From FEN-1073 sp963780865 (GTDB lineage Bacteria; Chloroflexota; Anaerolineae; Anaerolineales; RBG-16-64-43), in assembly GCA_963780865.1 (NCBI GenBank), contig CAWADT010000031.1, positions 35,417 through 99,416 on the forward strand: a stretch of 64,000 bases of DNA, written 5' to 3'. The position numbers and the translations under genes were made by a program. The notes beneath the pieces were generated by a model. The model was not told where the DNA came from and made no database searches. It saw nothing but the letters and a program-made list of their open reading frames with translations. Of the stretch, positions 29,685 through 38,987 are shown one piece after another. Numbering within the stretch: the first letter of the stretch is position 1; each line of letters begins with the position of its first letter.

Positions 29685-31469
29685 TTAAGCACCTAAAAAC
29701 ATCAAAAGCATGAGGACCACCAGACCCAACAGGATCCCGGCGACGTTCCAATTCAACTGGCCGGTCTGCGTATAGCTGAGACCGTCGGAGGCCGAACGCA
29801 CGGCGGAAACCACCCGGCGGTTGATCCACTCGAAGCCGAAGGAATCCCGCGCCCATCCGGCCGGGAGTTTTAGCAGCGAGCTCAGCCCGGTGAGCTTCTC
29901 GCGCTGCCATCCGATCAGCAGCCCGAGCGCCACCACCGCCAGCGCAAGGTACGTGGCGGGCGAGGTGAAGGTCGAAACAATCATCTCGCGCACGCCCTCC
30001 ACCTTCAGGAAATGATAGGGGAGCGTGCTGGCCAGCAGCGTTCCGAACCGGCCGGTAAGCAGCCAGGTGGTGCAGGCGCCGATCGCGAGCGCGCCGAGGG
30101 AGATGCGCATCGCCGTCTGGGCATCGTGCGCGTGAAGGTCGGAGCGCGGCTTGCCGTAGAAGACGAGCATGACCATGCGGATCGTGTACAACGCCGTCAG
30201 GCCGGCCACCAACAACATGATGACGTAGGCCAGCCATGCGCCGCTCTGCAACCCAGCTTCGAGCAGCATTTCCTTGCTCCAGAATCCATTGAAGATGGGG
30301 ATGCCTGCCAAAGCCAATGCGCCGATGACGAAAACGGTCCGCGTGAAGGGCATCTTCGCCCCGAGACCGCCCATCTGGCGCATGTCGCGGGTGCCCGTGG
30401 CGTGGATGACCGCGCCGGCGCCAAGGAACAGCAACGCCTTGAAGACCGAATGGCTGAGCAGATGAACCTGGCTGGCGAAGATTCCGCCCACGCCAATTCC
30501 ATACACCATGTACCCCAGCTGGCTCACCGTGGAATAGGCCAGCACCCGTTTCAAATCGTCCGCCACCAGCGCCATCGCCGCGGCCATCAGCGCGGTGATC
30601 ACGCCCACGGCGATGACGGCTTCCTTCCAATACGGCACCCCGGCGAACGCCGGATAGAAGCGCGCCAGAAGATAAACTCCGGCGTTGACCATCGTCGCGG
30701 CATGGATCAGGGCGCTCACCGGGGTGGGAGCTTCCATCGCGTCGGGCAGCCAGGTGTGGAACGGGAACTGGGCGGACTTGGCCGCGGCCGCGATTAAGAA
30801 TCCGAACGCCGCCACGGCGAGGATTCCCGAGGGAAGCGACGGCGCATTTTGCAGGAACGCATTGATCTCATACGTCCCGAGCGAGGCCTGCGCCAGGATC
30901 GCGCCAAGCAGCAACCCGGCCCCGCCGATCTGCGTGATGATGAGGGCTTTGATGCCGCCGGCCACCGCCTTCGGATCGTCGTTATTAAAGGAAATCAGCA
31001 CGTAGGAGCACAGGGCGGTGATTTCCCAGAAGAAGAACAGAAAGAGCATGCTGGAGGTGAGCACGAGCCCCGCCATGGCGCCGATGAACAGCAGAACATA
31101 GGCGTAATAGCGGCCCAGTTGTTTTTCGCCGTGCATGTAATTCACGGAGAAAATTACCGCCAGACTGCCGATGACCGTGGCGATCGCCGCGAGATATATT
31201 CCCAACCCGTCGCTGCGGAAGGACAGGCTGCCGAATACGCCTCCCAGAGGAATGGCAAAATACGGATCTGTCCCCGCCCAGGAGGGAGCGGATCCACGCC
31301 AGACGGCTTGGGTTAAAGAAGAAGCGCCAGAGCGAAAGATTCCGGAGACGATGGAAAACCCGACGGCGAGGGTATGCTGCAGCCGCGGCCGCGAGTCGCC
31401 GGCGGCGGACACGAGCAGCGCGCCCGCCCAGGGGAAGAAAACGGTGAGAAGGATGAGGGCCGGGATCAC
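29685..31469 (-). CDS. NuoL/MrpA-like antiporter subunit
   Basis: This is a 594-residue membrane protein, the largest pump module. Conserved Glu lies in LFFFWEITALCSYVLI, Lys in AAAAKSAQFPFHTWLPDA and the following MEAPTPVSALIHAATMVNAG, and Lys in LLSHSVFKALLFLGAGAV. The C-terminal part includes the stretch corresponding to the lateral helix and final membrane helix of NuoL. It is intact and three bases downstream of the NuoK-like gene. Its role would be H+ or Na+ translocation driven by hydrogen evolution or uptake. Confidence 0.94.
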   Translation of the reverse strand: MIPALILLTVFFPWAGALLVSAAGDSRPRLQHTLAVGFSIVSGIFRSGASSLTQAVWRGSAPSWAGTDPYFAIPLGGVFGSLSFRSDGLGIYLAAIATVIGSLAVIFSVNYMHGEKQLGRYYAYVLLFIGAMAGLVLTSSMLFLFFFWEITALCSYVLISFNNDDPKAVAGGIKALIITQIGGAGLLLGAILAQASLGTYEINAFLQNAPSLPSGILAVAAFGFLIAAAAKSAQFPFHTWLPDAMEAPTPVSALIHAATMVNAGVYLLARFYPAFAGVPYWKEAVIAVGVITALMAAAMALVADDLKRVLAYSTVSQLGYMVYGIGVGGIFASQVHLLSHSVFKALLFLGAGAVIHATGTRDMRQMGGLGAKMPFTRTVFVIGALALAGIPIFNGFWSKEMLLEAGLQSGAWLAYVIMLLVAGLTALYTIRMVMLVFYGKPRSDLHAHDAQTAMRISLGALAIGACTTWLLTGRFGTLLASTLPYHFLKVEGVREMIVSTFTSPATYLALAVVALGLLIGWQREKLTGLSSLLKLPAGWARDSFGFEWINRRVVSAVRSASDGLSYTQTGQLNWNVAGILLGLVVLMLLMFLGA

Positions 31470-31472
31470 GCG

Positions 31473-31784
31473 TTACCTCCTCAGCGAGGAAAGATTCGCC
31501 ACGTCGAGGGAGCCGAAGTGTTTGCGCACCTGGACGCCGAGGGCCAGCCCGACGGCCGCCACCACGGTATCGACGACGATCACGGTGATCGCCAGGCTTT
31601 GGCTTAGGTTGATCCGGCCGGAGGCGGAACCCGCGACCACCAGCGCCAGCACCGCGGACTTGGCGAGAATTTGCAGCGCGACGATTATTTTGATCAGGTT
31701 GCGCGAGGCGAGCAATCCGTACAGCCCGACTCCGGCCATGCCGCACATTCCGATCAGCACAAGGACTAACGGATCCAGGGTCAT
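31473..31784 (-). CDS. NuoK/MrpC-like subunit
   Basis: This is a 103-residue three-helix membrane protein. ASRNLIKIIVALQILAKSAVLALVVAG and SLAITVIVVDTVVAAVGLALGVQ match the second and third helices of NuoK/MrpC, with an acidic residue retained in the third (VVDTV). The ATG at 31784 overlaps the preceding stop as ATGA. The open frame extends further upstream, but that part is the shadow of the J-like gene. Confidence 0.88.
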   Translation of the reverse strand: MTLDPLVLVLIGMCGMAGVGLYGLLASRNLIKIIVALQILAKSAVLALVVAGSASGRINLSQSLAITVIVVDTVVAAVGLALGVQVRKHFGSLDVANLSSLRR

Positions 31785-32275
31785 CACTGCTCTCCTTTGG
31801 ATTTTCCGCCCGAGGGACGCGCTGGTTCCGATAGCAGCCCCAGGACGCTCAATACTCCGGCGAAGATCAAAACCACCTGGACGATCAGGTCCAGGCCCCT
31901 TTGTTTCCAAAGGATGTCGGTGGAGGTGAGCTCCGTGATTTTTTGCGCGGTGCGAACTTCCGGCAGCGCCATCCAGCCGAGCAAAACCACCGCGCCCAGC
32001 GCCAGGATCCACGCCAGAACCCGCGGAACCAGGGATTTCGCGTCCATGGATTCATCGCCGGCGAGGCTGATGGCAAACACGAACAACACCGTTACCAGGC
32101 CCACCCCGACGCTCAGTTCGATCACCGCCACTTCCCGCGCGTTGAGCAAATAAAAGAGCGTCGCCGATAATGCGCTTACCCCCGCGAGCCAGATTGCCGA
32201 CGAGAGTAACCGCTTAGCGGATACGGCCAGGATCGAACAGGTAACGATTCCCACCATGAGAAGACCAAGGATCAT
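31784..32275 (-). CDS. NuoJ/MbhD-like membrane subunit (DUF4040 type)
   Basis: This is a 163-residue protein with about five helices. The segment NAREVAVIELSVGVGLVTVLFVFAI, followed by SLAGDE, matches the DUF4040/MbhD-MrpA-C-terminal family found in energy-converting hydrogenases. The C-terminal part looks NuoJ/MbhE-like. It is the first gene of the operon; AAGGAG lies 6 nt before the ATG. This begins the order J, K, L, N, A, B, C, D, H, I, protease. Confidence 0.85.
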   Translation of the reverse strand: MILGLLMVGIVTCSILAVSAKRLLSSAIWLAGVSALSATLFYLLNAREVAVIELSVGVGLVTVLFVFAISLAGDESMDAKSLVPRVLAWILALGAVVLLGWMALPEVRTAQKITELTSTDILWKQRGLDLIVQVVLIFAGVLSVLGLLSEPARPSGGKSKGEQ

Positions 32276-32825
32276 GCCGAACTCCTTATCTTACAAAGTT
32301 ACTCCAATTAGTATTATTTATTTACCCCAGCTGATTTTTACAGGAAACGACGCTCGGGAAAATTTTTATTTTCTTGTGGAGATTATCTTTATCCTGCGAT
32401 CCGCTTGCGGCCCGGAGAAAAACCTTCCGGTTTTTTTACGGACACTACCCGAGCTTGCTCAAGCCATCGGCATTTCAAGCGATGCGTAAATGGCTCGAGT
32501 TACCTGACACCGAATGAGGGCAGGGGTCGAATTTGGGCGGGGGCGGCAAGATTATAAATCAAACGCTGCATTGTGTAAAGAATTACAAACTATCCTGAAG
32601 ATAATTCCAGTATAATTTGAGCTGTTCCCGGCTTGGAAAGGAGGCTCGGTGTAAAGGCTGCGGGTGGAGGTCGGACGGAAGGGCGGGATGTTTTCCCGAA
32701 CCTATTCCGCAGTGTCGGCCGATCTCCATTTTATTCCAAGGCGGGCGGGCAGCCTCGCGGTGTTCCTTCGTTGCCAATGTGCCGTCTCTGATCCCCGGGT
32801 CTTTCCATTTTGCCAGGCGATAGAT
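32276..32825. other. Divergent regulatory region between hydrogenase operon and sensor-GGDEF gene
   Basis: About 550 nt with AT-rich parts. It must hold the hydrogenase promoter (leftward) and the sensor-GGDEF promoter (rightward). TATAAT at 32611-32616 is the best rightward -10 and would give a leader of about 200 nt. An AAGGAGG at about 32637 is followed by GTG-TAA, a start-stop. No known riboswitch consensus was recognised in the leader. The in-frame upstream extension from a GTG at 32664 has no family resemblance. Confidence 0.45.
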
Positions 32826-35114
32826 ATGAGTGAATCTCCCATCACGATCGGCGTGCTTCCCGGTTGGCCGGTTTTCGGAAGCATTTTTCTGGACCGTTTT
32901 TTGCATTATGTCATAAACGGAGTCCGGGTGGCCGCCCTGGATCGTGGATGCAATCTGATGGTGGCTTGCGGCGTGAGCCGCACGCCGGGAATGCGGTCGT
33001 TGCACACCGCCTGGCCGGTCTCGGCGCCCGATTGCGACTACCTCCCGGTGGGGGAGTGGAATACCGATGGTTTGATCGTGGCCGCGCCGCTGCGATCGGA
33101 AGAACGCAGCCAATACGTCCGGCGGATCATTGAGGAAGGGTTTCCGGTGGTGTTCATCGGATCGGGTGAAGGCGGGCCGTCGATCGTTATGGACAACGAG
33201 GGCGGCGTGCGCCAGGCGGTCGAACATCTGGTGAAACACGGACATCGGCGGATCGCCTTCATCGCGGGCGATCCACTCGATCACGGCGACAGCACGTTCC
33301 GCTTGCAAGCCTACCGGAATTCGATCGAAGAGTTCGAGGCGGATTCCGATCCGCGGCTGGTGGCGTACGGGTATCACTATCGCGAGGGCGGACGCAAGGC
33401 GATGGAACAGATCCTCTCGGCCGGGACCGGGTTCACGGCGGTGGTGGCTTCCAACGACGTCTCGGCCTTTGGCGCCATGGATATGCTCGGCAGCGTGGGA
33501 CGGCGCATTCCGACGGACGTGGCCGTGATCGGTTTTGACGATCAGCCCAACGCCGCGGGACAGGTGCCGCCGCTGACCTCCGTCCACTACCCGCTTTTTG
33601 ATGCCGGTGCGCAGGCGGTGCAAACGCTTCTGAACCTGATCCAAAATACCGGGGAGAAACCCCCCCAGGAAATCCGCATCCCGGCCTGGCTTTCGATCCG
33701 GGAATCCTGCGGTTGCTCGCCGTCGTATCAGGAAGAGCATCTCGAGCTCCGGGCGTCGGATTCGCAATCCCTTTCGGCCGTCGATGCGGTGAGCCGCAAT
33801 CTGCAGGAAACGCTCAGCGGCAACCTCAGCGGACTCTCCCAGGAGGATCTCGCCAAACATTGCCGCGCTCTGGTAGCCGCGTTTCTCGACAGCATAGAGC
33901 GGGCGATACCGGGCGAATTCTATCGGGCGCTCCAGGATGTTCTCACGGCGGTGGAATCCACCGAAGACCCCGTCGACCTCTGGCAAATGGCCGTTTCTCT
34001 GCTGCGGGTGCGGACCGTATCGATGATCCCCCCGGACCGCGTCTCCTTCGCGGAAAACCTGCTGCACCAGGCGCGGATGACCATCAGCGACGGGGCGGAA
34101 CGGCAATGGTTGCGAAAGCGGATCTCGGCCAGCGAGTTGAACCATCAAATCGGATGGATGGCCACCCGTATGTTTTCGGCCAGGTCGGAAGAAGAAATCC
34201 TGGGGATCTTGACCAAGCATTCGGCCGACATCGGCGTTCCCTATGCCCAGGTGGCTTTTTTCCAGCCCCGCAAGAACGATCCCATCGGAAGTTTGAGTTT
34301 TTTCACCAACCTGCCTTCCGAATCGAGCGACGCCAAAGGCGAGGAGCCGCGCGGGCTGTGCTGTGAGATGAAAAATTTTCCCCCACCCGAAATTCTGCCG
34401 GCGAAAAAGCCGTATGCCTTGGCGCTCCTGCCTCTGGTGTTCCAGGATGAGCCGATGGGGTTTACGATGTTCGACGCCGCAAATTTGGATCCGCTGGCGA
34501 CGGTCACCCGGCAACTGGCCGCCGCGCTGAAAACCCAGCAACTGCATTCGCAGGTGGAAGAGTTGTCGCTCATCGATCAGTTCACCGGCGTCCAAAACCG
34601 ACGCTACTTCGAATTATTCCTTCAACGCGAACTGGAACGCTGCCGGCGATACCGGCGCGGGATGGCGCTGATGAAGTTGAACCTGGACGGCTGGAAAAAA
34701 TACAGCGAGACCCTTGGTCCGGCAAGGAGCGGGGAAGCGTTGCATTCGGTTGCCCGATCCATCACCACCTGCGTTCGGCGCGGCTCCGACGTCGTCTGCC
34801 GCTACTCCAATGACACCTTCGCGGTCCTGCTTCCGGAAACCGATTTGGACGGGGCCAGGGAAGTGGCCGCTTCCATGCGCGCTCGGATCGAAGGCCTGGA
34901 GGGATTCCAGGGATTCTTCGACATCGGCATCGGGATTGCCGTGGCCGGGGGAGATAGTTCCTGCGACGATTCGGATAATTTTCTGGCGTGCGCCGACCGC
35001 GCGCTGTTTCAGGCGAAATCCTCCGGACGAAATCACACCGAGGCGGTCAGCCTGGCGACCCCGGATCCCCGGAAAGCGGAAGGTACGCTCGGGGAAATAA
35101 GCAACCGGCCGTAA
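32826..35114 (+). CDS. LacI-type sensor domain fused to a degenerate GGDEF domain
   Basis: About 762 residues. Residues 1-290 form a periplasmic-binding-protein-like domain of the LacI/GalR type (TDGLIVAAPLR, VMDNEGGVRQAVEHLVKHGHRRIAFIAG, AVIGFDDQPNAAGQVPPLTSVHYP) but without a DNA-binding helix-turn-helix. A helical region and a GAF-like region (about 450-590) follow, then a GGDEF-type domain from about 600. The active motif is lost: SNDTF stands where GGEEF is found in the paralog at 38984. The inhibitory-site RxxD (RGSD, five residues before) is kept. This suggests a c-di-GMP-binding receptor rather than a cyclase. The start is set by alignment with the paralog's start. The gene heads a five-gene rightward cluster. 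No signal peptide is seen, so sensing is cytoplasmic. Confidence 0.85.
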   Translation: MSESPITIGVLPGWPVFGSIFLDRFLHYVINGVRVAALDRGCNLMVACGVSRTPGMRSLHTAWPVSAPDCDYLPVGEWNTDGLIVAAPLRSEERSQYVRRIIEEGFPVVFIGSGEGGPSIVMDNEGGVRQAVEHLVKHGHRRIAFIAGDPLDHGDSTFRLQAYRNSIEEFEADSDPRLVAYGYHYREGGRKAMEQILSAGTGFTAVVASNDVSAFGAMDMLGSVGRRIPTDVAVIGFDDQPNAAGQVPPLTSVHYPLFDAGAQAVQTLLNLIQNTGEKPPQEIRIPAWLSIRESCGCSPSYQEEHLELRASDSQSLSAVDAVSRNLQETLSGNLSGLSQEDLAKHCRALVAAFLDSIERAIPGEFYRALQDVLTAVESTEDPVDLWQMAVSLLRVRTVSMIPPDRVSFAENLLHQARMTISDGAERQWLRKRISASELNHQIGWMATRMFSARSEEEILGILTKHSADIGVPYAQVAFFQPRKNDPIGSLSFFTNLPSESSDAKGEEPRGLCCEMKNFPPPEILPAKKPYALALLPLVFQDEPMGFTMFDAANLDPLATVTRQLAAALKTQQLHSQVEELSLIDQFTGVQNRRYFELFLQRELERCRRYRRGMALMKLNLDGWKKYSETLGPARSGEALHSVARSITTCVRRGSDVVCRYSNDTFAVLLPETDLDGAREVAASMRARIEGLEGFQGFFDIGIGIAVAGGDSSCDDSDNFLACADRALFQAKSSGRNHTEAVSLATPDPRKAEGTLGEISNRP

Positions 35115-35138
35115 GGAAAAAATGGGAAAGGACGGATC

Positions 35139-36086
35139 ATGCCGCCGATCGAGAGTTTCGTAAATCGGGTGGTGGAAAACGTCGAACAGGTGATCGTCGG
35201 GAAACGGGAAAGCATCCGGTTCCTTCTGGTCGCGCTGCTGTGCGACGGACACGTCCTGATCGAGGATGTCCCCGGCGTGGGAAAAACCATGCTGGCGCGC
35301 GCGGTGGCCATTAGCCTCGGCGGGCAGTTCCGCCGGCTGCAATGCACGCCGGACCTCCTTCCCAACGATGTGACGGGCGTTTCCATTTACAATCAGAAAG
35401 ACGCCCAATTCGAATTCCGTCCCGGTCCGGTGTTTGTGAACATCCTCCTGGCCGACGAGATTAACCGGGCCACGCCGCGAACCCAGTCGGCGCTCCTCGA
35501 AGCAATGCAGGAACAGCAGGTGTCGGTGGACGGGGTCACCCATGCGCTGCCGCGCCCGTTCCTGGTTCTGGCAACCGAGAATCCGATCGAGTACGAAGGA
35601 ACTTTCCCGCTTCCCGAAGCCCAGTTGGATCGCTTCCTCATCCGTCTGACGCTCGGGTATCCCTCCGGACCGGATGAAAAAACGCTGCTCGTTAATCTGC
35701 GGCGCGAACACCCCATCCATCGCCTGCAACAAGTGGCCGAATGCGCCGAGTTGATGGATCTGCAAAAGCAGGTGTGGGACATCCACATCGACGATACCCT
35801 CCAGGACTATATCATCCGGCTCATTCACCAAACCCGCCACCACCCAGATCTGTCGTTGGGCGCCAGCCCGCGCGCGAGCCTGTCGCTCTACCGAACCGCG
35901 CAGGCGCTGGCGGGGATTCAGGGCAGGGACCACGTTCTGCCCGAGGACGTAAAATCCATGGTCACGATGGTCTTGGGTCACCGCCTGGTGCTCCGCCCGG
36001 AGGCGGAATTACGCGGGCAAACAACCCGGGCCATTCTGGATTCGCTGCTCGCCGAGACGCCGTTGGATCTGGGGACGGTCCACTGA
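35139..36086 (+). CDS. MoxR-family AAA+ ATPase
   Basis: This is a 315-residue MoxR ATPase. Walker A is EDVPGVGKTMLA, Walker B is ILLADEINRATPRTQSALLEAMQE, and sensor 1 is LATENPIEYEGTFPLPEAQLDRF. The C-terminal lid domain (SPRASLSLYRTAQALA) matches the family. MoxR proteins act as chaperone-like partners of DUF58 and VWA-domain proteins. The next gene is DUF58 and the one after DUF4129, the standard MoxR-DUF58-DUF4129/transglutaminase arrangement. The start ATG at 35139 is 24 nt after the previous stop. Confidence 0.95.
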   Translation: MPPIESFVNRVVENVEQVIVGKRESIRFLLVALLCDGHVLIEDVPGVGKTMLARAVAISLGGQFRRLQCTPDLLPNDVTGVSIYNQKDAQFEFRPGPVFVNILLADEINRATPRTQSALLEAMQEQQVSVDGVTHALPRPFLVLATENPIEYEGTFPLPEAQLDRFLIRLTLGYPSGPDEKTLLVNLRREHPIHRLQQVAECAELMDLQKQVWDIHIDDTLQDYIIRLIHQTRHHPDLSLGASPRASLSLYRTAQALAGIQGRDHVLPEDVKSMVTMVLGHRLVLRPEAELRGQTTRAILDSLLAETPLDLGTVH

Positions 36087-36168
36087 GGGGAGGAATAGTC
36101 GGAATAACCGGTGGGGAGAATTCCGGCCAGGACCGCCGGAAGCCTTCTGCCCGGAACGGAGCCTGCTT

Positions 36169-37356
36169 GTGGGAAATTCCCTTTTTATCTTTTCCGCTTT
36201 CCTTCTCCTTCTGGCCGCCTTTTTCCACGAAACCTCACTCCTTACAATCATTTATCTGCTGGTAGGAGTGTTTCTCGTCGGACGGTTATGGCGGGACCGG
36301 ACTTTAAATGCGCTGGAGATCCACCGAGAGCTGAACCGGCGGGCGCTTTTGGGTGAAAACATCCGCGTCCGGCTCGAGGTGGTCAACCGCGGCTGGCTGC
36401 CGATCCCCTGGATTCGAATTCACGAAAGCCTGCCGGTCGAACTCGCCGTTCCGAATTTTTTCCGCCAGGCGGTCAGTCTCCCGCCCAAGGGGAAAACCGT
36501 TTGCGAATATTTCCTGCGGGGCCACAAACGCGGATATTATCAGGTCGGACCGGTCTACTTTCAGTCGGGCGATCTGTTCGGGATGGAAGAACCGCGGGAA
36601 CGCCAGGCCCCTTCGGATCCTCTGACGATCTATCCGAAAATCGTTCCCATCCGGCACATTCCAATCCCTTCCTTTTCCCCGATGGGCGCGCTCCGTTTCC
36701 ACCAGCCGTTGTTTGAGGATCCCAGCCGCGTGACCGGGAAGCGGGAGTACCAATCGGGGGATTCCTTGCGCCGGATCGACTGGAAAGCCTCGGCCGTCGC
36801 CCGGATGTTGCAGGTCCGCCAATTTGAACCAGCCATCAGCTTGGAAGCCTCGATTTTCCTTAATCTGGCGGCCGAGGATTACGAACCGCGCAGCCGGATC
36901 GACGCGGCCGAATTGGCCATCGAGACGGCCGCCTCCCTGGCGTTTTATATCGCCCAGAAACACCAGCCGGTCGGCCTCGAGTCGAACGGAAAGGATTTGC
37001 TCGAGCCGGAGAGCGCCCGGCATTCCCTGCCGGTTCGAAAAGGCAACGCCCAATTGATGCTGCTCTTGGAAAAGCTGGCCCGCCTGCAATTGATCGAAGG
37101 GAATTCCTTTGCCAAACTGCTTCGGGAACGCGGGCCTCTGCTTTCCTGGGGAACCACCCTGATGGTCATCACCGGCATGCCCGAGGAGGCGCTTTTCGAC
37201 GAACTGCTCCGGGCACGGCGGATGGGATTGCATTGCATCGTGTTTCTCACCGCCCCGGTGCTGCGTTTCGAGACGTTCGAGAATCGCGCCCGCAATTTGA
37301 GAATTCCCCTGTATGAAATCCGCTCCGAGCGGGACCTGGAGCGGGCGTTTATCTGA
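36169..37356 (+). CDS. DUF58 protein
   Basis: This 395-residue protein has two N-terminal membrane helices (FLLLLAAFFHETSLLTIIYL region) and the DUF58 core YQSGDSLRRIDWKASAVARM, followed by a vWA-like domain. DUF58 proteins typically function with MoxR, probably in membrane-protein or complex assembly. The start is a GTG at 36169, 82 nt after moxR, and no ATG lies nearby in frame. The partner MoxR is directly upstream. Confidence 0.9.
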   Translation: MGNSLFIFSAFLLLLAAFFHETSLLTIIYLLVGVFLVGRLWRDRTLNALEIHRELNRRALLGENIRVRLEVVNRGWLPIPWIRIHESLPVELAVPNFFRQAVSLPPKGKTVCEYFLRGHKRGYYQVGPVYFQSGDLFGMEEPRERQAPSDPLTIYPKIVPIRHIPIPSFSPMGALRFHQPLFEDPSRVTGKREYQSGDSLRRIDWKASAVARMLQVRQFEPAISLEASIFLNLAAEDYEPRSRIDAAELAIETAASLAFYIAQKHQPVGLESNGKDLLEPESARHSLPVRKGNAQLMLLLEKLARLQLIEGNSFAKLLRERGPLLSWGTTLMVITGMPEEALFDELLRARRMGLHCIVFLTAPVLRFETFENRARNLRIPLYEIRSERDLERAFI

Positions 37357-37366
37357 GGATCCGACC

Positions 37367-38987
37367 ATGCCGGGCCAGCGCCGCCTCACCCTGTATTCAT
37401 TCTGCAACTCCCTCCTGGCGAGTTTCATGGCGGTCTGCCTGGCGGTAGCTTTTGGCCGGCTGATCAGCCTGGTGGAATCTTCCTGGGTGCTGGATCTGCC
37501 CGCCATCCAGCGCGGATGGATGGTCGCGGTTTTCTTGGTTGCCTTGGAGGTTCAATGGACGCGCCGGTTGATCGAACCTCCCTTGGCGCTGAGCGGGAGT
37601 TGGTGGAAGGGAGTCGGGATCGAATGGTGTTTGCTAATCCTCGGATTGTTTGCGATGATCTGGGTGACGGAAGGTTCGGAATTCGCCTTAACGGATCTGC
37701 AGGCTTTCTCCACCTGGAACTTTCTGGAGGCGATTCGAGCGGAGCACGTCGAAGGCTTTCTTTTGCTCCTCATCGTCTGGGGATTCAGCCGTTATCTGGT
37801 GGCGGATCTGTCGTCCCTAGAGGACATCACCGCTCCCCGCTCCAGCGAAGGGATCCGCGAATTCGAACAGATCCAATCCCATGCAAGGAATCGTTTATGG
37901 TACGACGTGTTCTTCTTCGGAGGGTTGATCGTGCTGTTGTCGGTTTTCGGGGTTAGCCTGGTTCACATCGTCCGGAGTTTGCCGCTTGGGTTCGGCCCGC
38001 TCGGTCCGGAAACGCTCGTGTTTTTTATCTGCGGGCTGGGGCTCTTCGCCATCAGCCGGTTGATGGCCCTTCGGGTGGATTGGGCGATGGATCGGACCCG
38101 GTTCGATGCGGGGATTTCCAGTCGATGGTTGGCCTACAGTCTGGGGTTCATTTTCATTTTGCTTTTTCTGGCCATCCTCTTGCCTACCAATTACTCGTTT
38201 GACCTGTTGACCGGTTTGAATCTGGCCGTAATGGGAGTGATCAGAATTATAGCGATCCTGGGGGCTTTGATCGTTCTTCCCTTCATGTTTATTCTCTCCT
38301 CCTTACTGTCTCTTCTGGGATGGGGATCTCCGTCCGGCGCGATCAAACAATTGGAGAGATTGCCCTCGGACTCCGTCGGGAGCATGCCCGCCGGCATTAC
38401 GTGGGGAACGGTGCTGAGGGAAATTCTCTTCTGGGTGTTCGTGGCGCTGATCGTGATTTATCTGCTGCGCCAGTTTATGAAATTCCGCCTGACCATTGGC
38501 AGGAGTTCTCCGGCGCTGGCCGGTCATCCGGTGGATTTTCGATTGGCTGAGGGGATTGCGAAAACGTTTGGCTGTCTGGGGCCGGGGGCTTTCCCGGGCG
38601 ATGCGGAGTTCCCTCCAGGCCTTGCGGGAGGATCTGACCCGGCGTTCGGGTCTGGAGCCGCGCGGGTTCATCAGCCTGCGGAGGCTCACTCCGCGCCAAT
38701 CCATCCGGTTTTATTTCTTCGCCCTCCTGCGCCGCGGCGCGGAGCGCGGTGCGCCGCGCAAACCCGCGCAATCGCCGCGCGAATACGCGGCCGGGCTGAT
38801 GGGCCGGGAAGAGTTGATAAAAGAGGAGCTGGGGGAGATGGCTCTGGCTTTCGAGGAAGCCCGGTATACCGCGCACGACATCGGGACGGAGCAGGCTCGA
38901 CGGGTGCGGAAGATTTGGGATACAATTCGCATGGTAATCCACCTATCGAAAAGCGAGGCCGGACCCGGCAGGAATCGAACATCATGA
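37367..38987 (+). CDS. DUF4129-domain membrane protein, one frame break
   Basis: This is a protein of about 539 residues after repair. Around ten hydrophobic helices lie in residues 5-375, followed by a C-terminal cytoplasmic DUF4129 domain (SIRFYFFALLRRGAERG, then R-K-P-A-Q-S-P-R-E-Y-A). The frame is broken near 38495 by one extra base; without repair the first frame would run into the next gene and produce a false 1,310-residue fusion. The stop TGA at 38987 overlaps the next ATG as ATGA, which argues that the correct frame is the second one. The gene belongs to the MoxR-DUF58 unit. DUF4129 is often attached to transglutaminase-like proteins, but no transglutaminase domain is seen here. Confidence 0.82.

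Noticed and set aside
32664..32825. A 54-residue extension of the first sensor-GGDEF protein
   Set aside because: No match to the paralog, which starts directly at the ligand domain.
32620..32825. A c-di-GMP riboswitch in the long leader
   Set aside because: The conserved GEMM core could not be recognised in the sequence.
32583..34595. A 670-codon minus-strand frame opposite the sensor-GGDEF gene
   Set aside because: Composition is typical of a shadow frame; the plus-strand gene has clear domains.
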